NCBI GenBank assembly: GCA_905221605.1
Contig: CAJNDS010000438.1
Location: 80,001 to 137,945 of the forward strand
Length of the DNA: 57,945 nucleotides
Source: Symbiodinium natans
Taxonomy: Eukaryota; Sar; Dinophyceae; Suessiales; Symbiodiniaceae
Direction: 5' to 3'
A program made the position numbers and the translations under genes. Under the pieces are notes generated by a model that was not told the DNA's origin, made no database searches, and was given only the letters and a program-made list of their open reading frames with translations. Shown piece after piece: positions 1 to 13,503 of this stretch. Within the stretch, counting starts at the first letter, position 1. The number at the start of each line of letters is the position of its first letter.

Positions 1-2800
1 CATGGGTAAGGGATGAAGTTGATCTATGGATTCTTCTACTCTGCATTATGCTCATGACTGATACGGGGGCTCATGGCGCCAGCCGTAAGGCTGTGCGGGT
101 AAAGAACTGCAACGGTGTCCAAGATTGTTGAAAAAGACCGTAAGGCAGCTTTTTGGCAAAAGGCTCCGGCGCGTCTAGGGATTGTTTGCTGCTCCGGGTT
201 CGGAGCGTTCGATGATTGCCTCGAAATAGATGTCAAGCCAGCTGTTTCAAGCAACAGGCTCGACACGTCAGACGCTAAGGAGCACTGCGATCTTCCCTGC
301 AAGATCAGGCCGGCAGGTACAAGTAGGTTGACATGATGGGCAAGGAACTATGAGCCCTCTCGAGTTTCCCCACAAACTGTGGGGTCTGACCAGTGAGATG
401 CAGTGCTCAGCCGGAAAAGGATAACAAAATGAACAAAATCGGCTGGTCCCTTTCACTAGGTCTCTCCATAGAGTCGGGCTTCAGCATCCTGGGGTCCAAG
501 GCTTGGGGATGCTTCGGGTGTATCTTGCGAAAGCCCAGCTTGGGTCCGGAACTTGTGAGACGCGAAGCGTGCCGACATTTAAGATGGCAGTGGCTGAGAA
601 CCACTCACGCTGATAGCCTGCTCAAATCGTCACATGAGAAGCCGACCATGTCAACCCCAAACCTTAAATCCGAAACCGCAAAAGGCACCAGCCTATTGGG
701 CTGTCATGGGCTGTCAGTTGCCTCTGGTGACTGATTGGTGATGTCGTGGCGCCCTGTTCCAGTCCGAGGCTAATTCAGGATGGCGAATGTTGGGAGGGTG
801 AGGAGGCGCCCCCCTCTACTAGTCTAAGTTTTCGCAAGCCCGGCTTGATCCCTTCTCAGGCCTCCTTCGTCAAACTCCTTGTACTCATCCATTCCCAGCG
901 CGCTGTTTTTGAATCCATTCTCATTGTTGAGCCCGCAGGGACCCTGAATCCAGCAGCTGCCATCTGTGCCACGCCTAGTAGCGGCTGCGCGCGCAAGGAC
1001 TCCGGGGCATGCGCATCTCTTGTTCCCTTGTGCGACTGTGACCGACTGGAGCGATGACAGAGAATGCTCGCCGAGCCCCATATGGAAAGTCCAATCTAAA
1101 AGATGCGCGCAGTGCATTGCCTGTGCTTTCGAGAAATAGATGACCACCAGGCAAAAATGCGTGGTTTGCTATCGTTCGGGAGGCCATTGAAGAGCGCAAG
1201 GTTCCACTCCATACTATCAAGAGCGCCAAAGCACGTCGCTTCCTAGAGAAGCTGCGAAAAACTGGCGGGCGACCCTTCGGGCACCCGTTGTCAGACAAGC
1301 GCTGCGGTAGGGGTGCCAGCAGCTAGGGATGGTAGTCGCAACTACATTGAGAATCTTGACTTGACATCGTTGAAGCTCACTTCGCTGTGCACCAAGCCTA
1401 GGACTCAACGACCGTACATGCTCGAACCCCAATAAGGGGCCTCCAGCGCAGCAAATGCTGGCCCTCACCGTCAACTCACTGGTTCTGGTCGCCCGGTAGC
1501 CCAGAAAGCGCTCCGCCGCGGCCGAAAAGCCTGAGCTATTGAATCGGGTAGGTAGCAGCAGCAGAAGCAGCCGCAGTAGCCGCAGCCGCCGATTTTGGGG
1601 TTCCCATGGGTTCCTGTCCTCTGTTTAGAGTTTCTCAGCCTGGCCTGAGGGTTGACGATAGTAGGGGAAGTTAGGAAGTCCTGCCCTCACATTGTTTCAT
1701 GCTATATCATGCTCCATATCCATCAAGCAGAAGAGAATGAGGATGCATAGTTCCACGCCATGCAAACCTGCATATCAATCGGCCAAGCGTTTCAGGGCCA
1801 ATTGCAGCTTCCCGGCGTGTTTCGACTGGGCTTGCGCGGCGAAGGTGACATCCTTATGTTGGCAGGCGTGGGCGGGTGAGTGTCTGCATGGTTCTACAGG
1901 TGAAACTTTCAAACTATCGGTGATGCCAAAGTGGCAGAGCACTCCGTGGCGTTGTGGCTGGCAGCGTGGGCAGCTGCTTCACATTCTTCTGCGGCAATGC
2001 GCCTGCAGAATGAGAACGCGCCGTCCAAATTGCAGAAACGCTAGTGCCAGAGGCGGTGCTCTGTGCTTTGAGGAATAGCAGCAACCATGAAGCTTGCACT
2101 TGCGTGACTAGAAAGGACTTAATTAAGAACCTAGAGGCATTCTGATTGTAGGTAAAACGATGCTCTGCTGTTGTTTCCATCCGACTGCTCACCGCAGTGT
2201 GCCGCCCTCGCTGCGAACATCTTCGAACACAGGCAAGGTGCTGCTGTCACCAGTGAGGACCGAGTGGGTGTCCTCAGAATCATCAAGAATGGTATACCGA
2301 ACAGGGAGGAACGAACGCGCAGAACATGCGAATCTACAACAACCACTTGCCACACAAGCGCTAGTGTACAGCAAGCAGTGTACAGAGTGAGTGCGCCGTG
2401 ACCTGGCCTGGAGGCCACGACTTAGCCCAGTGAAGTACCTGAGAATTCTCTGGTCTCTTCGGTCTGAGAAACTGAGAAACTATATCCACTGCAAGGTGAT
2501 CTGGCAGAGCTCTGAGGCCCGAGGTGCGACACAGACCCCCCTCCGCGCGCCCCCAAGAACTATCCGAGGTTTTATTTTAGGGTCCTCCGGAGAAGGCAGC
2601 GCTAAATACTCAAAACATGGTGGGAGACCCTCTCAGCCCAAAGCACGATAAACCACAACTGTGATTCCTGAACTCGCGCCTGGTGATGCTTCCCCACGCG
2701 CTTCCTTATTCCTACCGCTCCCTGCCCGGAACATGAACCCTTGAACACTACAACCAAACGCATCATGCAGCAAGCAACAGCAAGCATTGAACCATTTTCG
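1..2800. other. Intergenic, no supported gene
   Basis: Only short overlapping open frames of chance size occur here, with no recognisable motif or consistent coding composition on either strand. A small imperfect GCAGCAGCAGAAGCAGCCGC-type triplet tract lies near 1553-1592. I see no RNA gene or transposon end. Confidence 0.5.
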
Positions 2801-2805
2801 TATAG

Positions 2806-3027
2806 TCAACAAGACTGGAGGAGAGGGAAGCCGAGCTGGGGGATGTGAAGAAGTCCACCAATGCCAAGTTCAACAGGTTGAAGTAGGAGACTATGAGAAG
2901 CAAGAGGGAAGAGCCGGCAGGACAGCTCAACGTGAAGAGCTACAAAAAGCTCTGGTTGACTGAAAAGATGCTTCAATTGATGATAATCCCTTACCAGTCG
3001 TACGTGCGAAAAAACTTGATGCAGTAG
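2806..3027 (+). pseudogene. Coiled-coil-like coding fragment with an in-frame stop
   Basis: One plus-strand frame reads as a charged, helix-prone peptide (starting around LEEREAELGDVKKSTNAKF). It is cut by TAG at 2884-2886 and then continues in the same frame with lysine- and leucine-rich residues (KSYKKLWLTEKMLQ) to the next TAG at 3025-3027. Composition is far more protein-like than neighbouring sequence, but there is no start codon in context and no family I recognise. It could be a decayed exon or retroelement ORF1 remnant. An antisense open frame covers the same bases and looks like a hydrophobic shadow. Confidence is low because the segment is short. Confidence 0.22.
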
Positions 3028-4547
3028 ATTGAGTAACGCTTCTATAGCGCAACCAACGGCCGTAGACATGATTAAAGTGGCTTGCTGATTTGACATAGAT
3101 TCCTGACATGAGACAGCGACAACTACTTCTCCGCACAATGTGATGCTGCGGAGCTACTAGGCACAAATACTCTAACATCGGAAGCTCAACAAGGTGAACG
3201 TGGATTCGAGGCCCTTGTATATTCTAGCCACCACAGATATCCACAGTCACCCAAAGCGACCGTCAGTGCTGAGTCCCATCCCCCGTCCTAAATGCGTAAG
3301 CACGCCACTTCTGGACCATCTCCACACGCGCGTCGAGCTTGCTCAAGAGGGCATGCGCATCAACTCAGCAGGACACAACTCGAACACGAAGGCAGACTTC
3401 ATATGTGCAGTGAATGAGAGCTTCGTGATACGCCTTAATACAGTACTGTACATGTGCACTGAGTGTAGTTCATGCTGTCTTGAGGCTTCAATGTCTGGCT
3501 CCCTATAAATTGGTGACAAAAGCCAGCACCAACTTCATCTGCCGCGATGGTGAGTCAACTAACTGAACTGGAAACCAAACACAAGGCGCAGACCCACTTC
3601 TTCCTGCAAGCCATTGATCTGCGTGTTGGAGGTATCAATGTCCCGCTGCTCCTTCTGCTTCAAACCTCATCACCGTAGGAGAATCTGGGACGGTAGACTT
3701 CGAATAGGACTGCAAAACTGGCGGCAGCCAGCTTGGAGCGCCGCTTTCTAGCAAATGAGCCATCAGGTCCAGCTTGTTTTGGGCTTTGTCCCTTGGCTCC
3801 AAGTGCGCCGGTGAAGTCAACTTATGCATCAGGAATGTGACAGGTGGAAGCAACCGTCGCAGATCTGGTGTGGCAAGTGTACATACCTGCCACCGGCAGC
3901 TGTCCAAACTGTGCACGGATTGCACGCAGGCAATTGCTTGGTCGCCGTGCAAAGGCTGAAACCACCCCTTGCCACACACTTCATCTCAAATTTCATGAAC
4001 AAGCCAATCAATTGAAGCCAGTCGAATGCCTAACTTGAGGGTTCTGCTGCGTGCACCCACGCGCACAATTGTTGTTTGAATTGGCCCCATTCAGCATGTG
4101 AAACCGTATAGCAAATAGTGTAGATGGTTTTGGAGGAGAAGGAGGCGGAGGTAGTAGGTAGCAGGTTCATGAATGGTGCTTTATCAAGGCTAACGTGCTG
4201 AAGAATGTTCTGGGCGTTATTGCGTTCTGAGGCGATCCTCGAGCATGCTGTGTCTCAAATATACCGTGTCTTTGCATCGTTCTGCTTCTTTCAAAAAGTG
4301 CTACTTAGCTGATAGTTTCCTCATGTTGCGCCACAACGTGTTGCGAATGCCAAATCGCGTCATGCGGCGACTACTTCTGCACAAATGCTGCGCGCTGCTA
4401 ACATGTTGGCAATCTATGTTGCACATACGAGTACCATGCAGTTGCTGCATCGGCCGGTGCTTCATGGGCTTCGCGGTGCTTCCAGTGTAGAATGGAGGAA
4501 CTCGTGCTGTTCACATGTGCAGAGATTTGCCCAAACACACATATACA
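3028..4547. other. Intergenic, no supported gene
   Basis: Short frames overlap one another without a clear coding choice. No recognisable repeat or RNA gene was seen. Confidence 0.45.
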
Positions 4548-4920
4548 CGGAAACGTGTAATCACGTATACTTGACTTGTAATTGACGATCATGGTCTCGG
4601 GGATGTCGATCATTCGAGAGCCTTAGAAACCTGGACAGATGGGAGTGTTCAGCGATCAAGGTACAGGTACTCAAAGTCAATGCTGCTCATCAGAATATGG
4701 CCGAAGATAAAACAGCAGCTTCGGGTATTTCGGGCGGCCTGCAAGTACAGATTCAAGCGTCCCCGAATGCGTCCACTGATTTGCCGATGCTTCGCTGGAC
4801 AGGATAGGCAAATCAGCTCCTGTCTCCCTGCGAGAAAAAGGAAGTAAGGAAAAATGTTCAGCTGACGAATGCTGACGAAAGTTTCCAAGAACTCAGGGCT
4901 TCCGCGCACACACACACACA
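4548..4920 (+). repeat. Direct repeat copy A (pairs with 5467-5846)
   Basis: About 370 bp closely matching 5467-5846, with the best-conserved core from GACGATCATGG (near 4583) to the AC run at the end. By eye the core is over 90 percent identical. The plus strand contains a protein-like frame beginning MAEDKTAASG at 4697, but this copy has a TAG where copy B has a serine codon. The copy ends in a short (AC)n run of about 8 units, compared with about 48 in copy B. Confidence 0.85.
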
Positions 4921-5466
4921 CCCTCCGGAGAGGGTCCGCGAAAATCCGAGCATATGTGATGCTGTCAATCCGTTCTTGAAAAGCAGACCAAACAAACAGC
5001 TAACGTATACAGCAAGCGAAATCCTGGTCTGAGGCTGCACGCTGCTGTCTTCCGCCATAGGCCCCTTCTTCCAAATCTTTCGTGTCATCGTCGCAATCGT
5101 CGTCAGGGACCCGCAGCTGCCATGAAAGGCCCAGGAGACCCCCTACTGCCACAGCAGTCATCGGCACGATTCATCGTCGTCGTTCAGGACCCAGGGGCCG
5201 CAGCTGTCCACAGCGACCCAGTGCACCTCCACTACATTGCAAGCCAAGCGCTTGGCTTGGCACACCCCAAAAAACACTTGATGGCACTGGCCACTGGTAG
5301 CCGATAGGCAGGGGCCACCTCACCTCACCCCCGAGCCACAACTGACCGCTTACATGGCGGAGAATTGGGTCGCTTGATTCCGGTTTGGCACTGAGGCAGG
5401 CCTACTTTGGCCATCACCTGAGAAGAATGGGCCACCCTGTGTGTCACCCGACGGCTCTTGGGCTCT
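4921..5466. other. Unique spacer between direct repeats
   Basis: About 545 bp of non-repeated sequence separates the two copies. It holds only short frames and no transposase-like or other recognisable product. It includes GTCGTCAGGGACCC-like short repeats (around 5100 and 5180). Confidence 0.5.
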
Positions 5467-8102
<2,636 letters not shown>

Positions 8103-8369
8103 ATGGGGAAGTACAACTTCGACGGACTAAGCAAGCAAGATTTAAAAATGCTACACGTCATTACAAGACTCAGGAGTGGAGCATTGACACGCAAGCGTTT
8201 GCAAACAGCCCGCTTTAAGAAGCCATTGAAACGTTCTCAAAGCTCCGGAAAGCGGAGCAGCACCCATAGCACCCTGTCGCCCACCCACATTTGGCCTGCA
8301 CCACCTCCTCTTCTGCGGAGGCCATGCGCCGACCCAGGTCCTTCCAGCGGCGTAAGGCTTAAGGCTTGA
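8103..8369 (+). CDS. Small basic hypothetical protein
   Basis: An ATG-initiated frame of 88 residues. The first ~55 residues are charged and look helical (MGKYNFDGLSKQDLKMLHV, then several Arg/Lys-rich stretches); the C-terminal third is proline-rich and may be read-through into non-coding sequence or an intron. No family is recognised. There is no splice or promoter evidence. It might be the first exon of a longer gene. The call rests only on ATG context, composition and the lack of a better frame on the other strand. Confidence 0.28.
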   Translation: MGKYNFDGLSKQDLKMLHVITRLRSGALTRKRLQTARFKKPLKRSQSSGKRSSTHSTLSPTHIWPAPPPLLRRPCADPGPSSGVRLKA

Positions 8370-8755
8370 ACATATGGCTCCTCTGTCCCGAGGTGGTCAG
8401 AAGAATGGAGGGACAGTCCTTGAGAGAGTCGCACAGCTCAGAGATCCTGGCGAGTCAGAGTGAGCAGCTATCTGACCGCAATGCGGCCAAACTCATGATG
8501 CGCTTCTAGTTGCGCAACACAAAGGTACTACTCCCAAACGCGGAAGTCTGCAAACATGGTTTTTGTAGAGATCCCTAATGAACACGGCGCAACGAGGGGG
8601 TCGCGGCAGGGTCCTTGCAATCACCTTTTGCTGCAAGGAACAGCGGTCCCCAACAAACCATGAAGCAGATCAATCAGAGAGGCATTTGGCACTCAATCCC
8701 CAAGGAACAGCACGTACTTTCAGGGCATTTCAGTTCTTTCTCCAGGTACTAACAT

Positions 8756-8960
8756 TGCTTTCGGAGTTCTTCTCTGGTCGGGACGATACCTCTCGCAATT
8801 GACTTTTTGTATAAGGACGATATCTGCGAGCGTAGTTTGAAGGCATCTGACCATAGTATAACATTGTTTCCGGAAAATGTTCTCTGGTCGGGACGATACC
8901 TGTCACAATTGACTTTTTGTATAAGGACGATGCCTGCGAGTGTACTTTGAAGGCGTCCTG
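8756..8960 (+). repeat. Two tandem copies of a ~110 bp unit
   Basis: The segment CTCTGGTCGGGACGATACC...TTTGTATAAGGACGA...TTTGAAGGC occurs twice with a 110 bp offset (anchors at 8776 and 8886). The copies differ by scattered substitutions. The intervening bases include TTCCGGAAAATG. No gene is evident. Confidence 0.88.
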
Positions 8961-9412
8961 TGCTTTCTGTTGTTCTGTCATGATACCTGTGGTTCATCTG
9001 CGTGCGCCAGATTCTAGGATTCTGCTTGACCCAGCTTGTTCTCCCGTCTTTGTCGGGATAGCTGAGTCATGTTGAGTCACTTGTGATATAATTCAAGGTT
9101 TTACTTGGCTGCGCGCTCTCTTGCGATTTACGAATAGGCACGACTTTCTTATAATCCTTTCCCGCTCTTGTTGAAAGCAAACTAGCAAGGACTTCTCATG
9201 TGCATCTCCATGCAGACACCCCAAACGCAACGACCCCCTCTCCCGCACTGTCTGCTGGTCACATGTAGAAACGCAACGACTTTAGCAGTTGGGAGTAGTG
9301 GGTGCCCATCGACTTTCGAGGATTGGCACTACTGTCTGCACGTGAACAATACCAAAGCCCAAGTATGAGCCACGTCCAGACAATTACTTCTACACAACAC
9401 ATGTCCTTCCTG
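8961..9412. other. Intergenic, nothing recognised
   Basis: No motif, repeat or coding-like frame stands out between the 110 bp tandem repeat and the purine tract. Confidence 0.4.
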
Positions 9413-9545
9413 CGGAAGGGGGGAAGGAAGGGAAGGGGGGCAAAGGAAGGGAGAGGGAAAGGAAGGGACGGGGGGCAAAGGAAGGGAAGGGAGGAAAGGA
9501 AGGGAGCGGGGCAAAGGAAGGGAGGGGGAAGGGCACGAAGTGCGG
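9413..9545 (+). repeat. Purine-only (GGAA/GGGG) tract
   Basis: About 130 bases almost entirely G and A, built from GGAAGGGAAGGGGGGCAAA-like units. This pyrimidine-rich complement explains the long proline/serine/leucine open frames on the minus strand across 9259-9987. Mirror-repeat triplex structure is possible. Confidence 0.93.
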
Positions 9546-10099
9546 CCAGGCGTGACACAATAGAAAGGCTTCTTCTGCCACCCCAGAAGCACACTCGTTT
9601 CGCAGGCGGGCACCAAAAAGCAAAAGAAGGTGATCGTATCATCAGTATCAGTATCAGCAGCAGGTGGTTGTAGGGGTACGGGGAAAAGGTGACGTAGCGG
9701 TGCTCGCTGATATTTTGCGACATCTGCTTGAACCCCGTCGACCCTTGTAGCTTCAATTTGTATCGATCAAGCTCCCCTCCTTTGGGCACAATACGGACAA
9801 TACGGATCAATACGGATTTGGCATTAGTATGCATTAGTACTAGTCTGGGATGACTGGACCACATCCTTTGGCCCCCCCATTGATAGAAGATCAGCATGAC
9901 CTCTGCAGACACAATTGCAACTGCAGAGCTCTTTCGCCACGGAGACAGTCGGCTCAAGCACCTGTGAGGCCTATGAGGAATGTGCAATTGCGTTCTCCTT
10001 CTGAGGTTGTGTTGGTGAAGGCTGATTTGCTTGTTGGTACTCTGTATTCTTTACGTGCGACTGCGACATTAGGAGAGCTACGATCCTTTGAATGACTTG

Positions 10100-10213
10100 C
10101 CACTGCAGGTTCGTCGCGGTCCTACTCTTAGTCGCTTCGTTCGAGTACCCAATACCCCAACCAAAGAGCCTCAGCAACAACAACCCTCACAATACACAGC
10201 TGAGACGGCGCAG
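10100..10213 (+). CDS. Possible terminal exon, Q-rich C-terminus
   Basis: After a typical acceptor (CCACTGCAG ending near 10110) one frame reads VRRGPTLSRFVRVPNTP and then KEPQQQQPSQYTAETAQP to a TAA. The composition is protein-like and the preceding sequence is pyrimidine-rich, as expected before an acceptor. No upstream exon could be matched and the family is unknown. This is a weak call based on one splice site and about 36 codons. Confidence 0.18.
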
Positions 10214-11200
10214 CCATAAAGTAGACGGCAAGGCTGATTGTGGAAGTTCTGGGACTCGAGGATGGCAACTTTGGATTTGAGATGCGCCACCTGCACAGCA
10301 AAACTCACAGAGACAAGAACAACTCAACAACCGCCACACAAGCAAACCAACAGACCGGACAAGCAAACACACAAAGAGACAAACAAGTGCCGCGGGAAGA
10401 GTGCGACTCGATGCGTCGATGGAGGCATGAAACAGCTACTACCAGCACCTCAAATTGCTTAGGAACCCCCCTGCGGCATGTGGCTTTTGGGGAGCTGTTC
10501 GGGGCTCTGGCTAGCGGGACGTTCATATGTATAATGCTTAACTTAACCAAGCGCCAAGCGGAGGCAGCAGCGGACATTGCGCAGGGAAGATAAACAAAGT
10601 AAGAACTACCCAAGCATGCAAGCATGCAAGCCAGCAGGCCAACATGCGAGCACACAAAGAAAGAACAAAAACGGCTATATAGCCCGCCAACCGAGCTGAG
10701 CAACCGAACAACCAAACCGACGTGAAGCCGTGAAGCACCAAGGACAATAAGATCATTCCCCGTGATGCTGCACCAAGATGCACACCGTACCTCGGTGTGA
10801 TGGTATGGATTTATGCCAGAGACAAAGAGTATGCAATCCTGGCTATACGGCCTCCTTGTCCGTGGCGCGGAGATTCCTTAAATCACTTCACAAGCTGCGG
10901 AGCATCATCAGGCAGGTTGTTTGGGTGGGGGAATGTGGGGGAGGCATCTCGTTTTTATCCTAACCGTGGCTGCATTGCCTGCTTCAGGGCTGTGGATCTC
11001 TAGCGGATGACGCGTGAGTCAGAGACATGTGTTGAGAGCAGGCTGAGGGCGAGTCGCGAACCGCAGGGGGTCTTGTTAGGAATGGGGCAGGAGTGTGTCG
11101 GACACGCCGGCGCCGCAAATCAAGTACGACCAGAGCATGTCGAGCACTGAAAGGTCGAGCCGAAAACGGCTGCCATATTCCCAAATCTTCCCCAAGCCGA
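10214..11200. other. Intergenic or intronic, ambiguous open frames
   Basis: Both strands carry frames of 60-136 codons (10240-10593 plus; 10305-10715 minus) that shadow each other. Neither has a motif or start context to prefer. A short duplicated AAGCATGCAAGCATGCAAGC run lies near 10611-10632. Confidence 0.35.
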
Positions 11201-11226
11201 CGTAGGGTTTAGGGTTTTGTCTTTAG
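11201..11226 (+). repeat. Interstitial TTTAGGG telomere-type motif
   Basis: GTAGGGTTTAGGGTTTTG plus a following TTTAGG is a short degenerate run of the TTTAGGG repeat typical of plant, green-algal and dinoflagellate telomeres. Confidence 0.6.
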
Positions 11227-11408
11227 GCTGCGTTCCCAGGACTCAAACCCGAGGTCTTGTTGCCTTAAGAAGCAAGGATGGTTTTGAGAACAGGTTATGA
11301 AGACTGAACGAGGAAGGTCTTGGGATGGTGTCACGTTCTAACATAGGTCGCTAGAAGGTTTCGGAAGGTATTCAGTATTTGTCTGTCGTTGTTTGTTAGT
11401 CTCCGTAA

Positions 11409-11915
11409 ATGGATCCTGCTGAGTTTGAACAAAACATCGCACTTTGCTTTGCATGTTCGCTTCTCTGCATCACCTTCTTGAATTTGGTACTCGGCGCAAG
11501 ACATGTTTGGAGACTGTTCTTCGTCTGGCTGTCGGTACGGTGCCTGCAAAAGGTTTGGCTTTCTTTGGTCTTGTCCTGGAACCCGGTTTGGTTTCAAGAT
11601 CTTAAACAAATCGTAAGTTGCGTTGAAGCAGCTTTTGAGACTGCCTTAGGTGGCATTTAAGATGATGTCAGAGTTGTTGAAAGCTTTAAGATTTTCGAAG
11701 GGGTGTTCAGAAGGAAGAAGGACTTCACAAACCCTGCTAAACTTAAAGCCGTTATAAACGTTACTGAAAAGGGTGTCAAGGTGTTAGTCGCAAGTGAACT
11801 TTGAAGAAGTGCTTTTAAGCTGCCCAGCAGCACAGTTTGTAGGGCCAGGGCCAAGAGGAACAACAAACAACCAAAAATCATTGGAGGGGGTCCCGCTCCT
11901 TACGGCTGCCAATAA
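11409..11915 (+). pseudogene. Decayed ORF: one frame, two in-frame stops
   Basis: From ATG 11409 (MDPAEFEQNIALCFACSLLC) an 83-codon segment with hydrophobic, membrane-like stretches reaches TAA at 11658-11660. The same frame continues at once as a basic soluble peptide (DDVRVVESFKIFEGVFRRKK), meets TGA after 47 codons, and continues again for about 36 codons with a basic stretch (RARAKRNNKQPKIIGGG) to TAA at 11913. In total 169 codons read in one register with only two stops. No family is recognised. The minus strand is also open in parts but switches frame. It may be a pseudogene, a readthrough gene or a chance frame. Confidence 0.3.
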
Positions 11916-11931
11916 CACGTCCATACCAAAG

Positions 11932-12162
11932 TCAGACTTGGGCTCCACGACTCCAAGCCCACAGCCTTAAGCCCTCTCGTTTACCGTTTTCCCAATCCAG
12001 GCACGTAATAGGCTTCTCCAGCTCCTGTGCCAAAGTTGTCAACTTGGCCTCGATTGCCTTTGGAAACAAGGGGGCGTTGCTGTCAAATGACCCCAGATGA
12101 CCAACTCCAGTGCTAAAGATAGAAGGAAGCCAGCAGTTTTTGTGTGCAGGAAATGGAAACAA
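11932..12162 (-). CDS. Protein-like fragment, possible exon
   Basis: The minus-strand frame ends with a clearly protein-like stretch (FPKAIEAKLTTLAQELEKP followed by a Trp-rich basic tail) and a TGA at 11932. After the stop the same frame continues for about 17 codons. There is no strong start context, so it may be a terminal exon or a broken gene. It lies tail-to-tail with the decayed frame at 11409-11915. Family unknown. Confidence 0.27.
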   Translation of the reverse strand: MFPFPAHKNCWLPSIFSTGVGHLGSFDSNAPLFPKAIEAKLTTLAQELEKPITCLDWENGKREGLRLWAWSRGAQV

Positions 12163-13480
12163 AGCAGGGATTCAGCTGGTGGTTTTTGAAGGAAAGGAAT
12201 CTGTGCTATCTGGCCGTAACTGCCCTATCTGCTGTTGAGGATACCGGGTTCTTCCGTAGCGGATTCACACCATCACACGATTTGTTCGTCATGGCGTGCG
12301 CAGAACTAACCAGCTGAGCCACGGTTTTTCACTAACTTAGTCACGAACTAAGGTGGGCTCCAGAATGTTCCGGACTACGCAGTCGTCCTTATTGCGCTGG
12401 ATGCCAGGCGAAACCCCTTGCAACCTCTGTGACATCCAAGATGCCTTCCATCACATGCCCGCGCTTCAGAAGCATGCGCTTCTGGTGATTCTAGTGCCCC
12501 TTTAGCGCAGGTCTGCAGCGCCGAATCCATAACCCACTCAGCAAACAAGCCCTCCCCATGGCCTTTGTCCGAACATCTCGAAGCCCGAATTTCTCGATGA
12601 CGTCCTGTGCCGACCCGTTGGCGTTAATCTAGGCCAATGCCCACAAGCCTTCAGGACAACCTGCCATGACTTTCCCACGCATGGCCATGCTATACACACC
12701 TACTGCTGGGAGGCACGATGGAACTGCGCGCGGAACGCTCGCCCTTACATTGGCAATTCATGGCAATTCCCATCGCACCTCGGCTGGCACGACATGGCAC
12801 TATAGTAACTATAGTATGTACCTGGATGAGAAAGTAAGAGGACATAGTCCTGGCGGTGCTGGTCGTGCGTAGCAACAGCGTGCTTGAGCTTGTCCTGAGC
12901 GGAGATGATGTGCTCGTCGGGAAACAGCTTTGCAAGCAACAGAACTGTGCTAACCTGGTTTTTTCACCCTGTAATTCCAAGCCACCCTCCCCACACAAAG
13001 AAAAACTAGAAACCGTAAACACAACATAACCCGAACCTTAAACCAGTGAAACCCCCAGCCCGAGGGCCTGAGACCCACCCCCCCCCCCCGCCCGATTGTC
13101 AAAACCATAATATTTGGGAAGGGTCCGGCCAAATACAAGTTCACAATGAGAGGGGATTCGTGTTACCAGGAAGGATTATGGCAAACTCCATCATGGTTGG
13201 GACAGCTTCACTTCACACTCGTGATGACTGGCAGAACAGCTCATCCAGAGCTTGGCCCTGGGGAAGGCGCAGAGCACTTGTCGCATCCTGTAGGCCCCTT
13301 GCTCGCGTCTCTTCCTCATGAGACTTCAGCTGCGTAATAGCCATCTCCATGTCCTGAGCTTTGCAGAGTTGTGTCCTGCGTGTCGACTGGTGTAGTACAA
13401 CCATCCCAGGCCGTTACTTTCGTGGCATCGGAGAAACAAGCGGGATTCTGCGGCGACGTGACTTCGGGGCTGCAGGAACA
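12163..13480. other. Intergenic, no supported gene
   Basis: Short competing frames only. A C-run (13079-13090) is present. No RNA gene, transposon end or conserved motif seen. Confidence 0.4.
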
Positions 13481-13481
13481 C

Positions 13482-13503
13482 GGTTTAGGGTTTAGGGTTT
13501 GGG
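13482..13503 (+). repeat. Interstitial TTTAGGG repeat
   Basis: GGTTTAGGGTTTAGGGTTTG contains perfect TTTAGGG units at an internal site. Confidence 0.75.

Noticed and set aside
9259-9987. 242-codon minus frame
   Set aside because: Openness comes from the purine/pyrimidine tract (Pro/Ser/Leu/Phe run); flanking residues lack coding character.
10240-10715. 117-codon plus and 136-codon minus frames
   Set aside because: They overlap antisense with no motif and no basis to choose a strand; kept only as ambiguous sequence.
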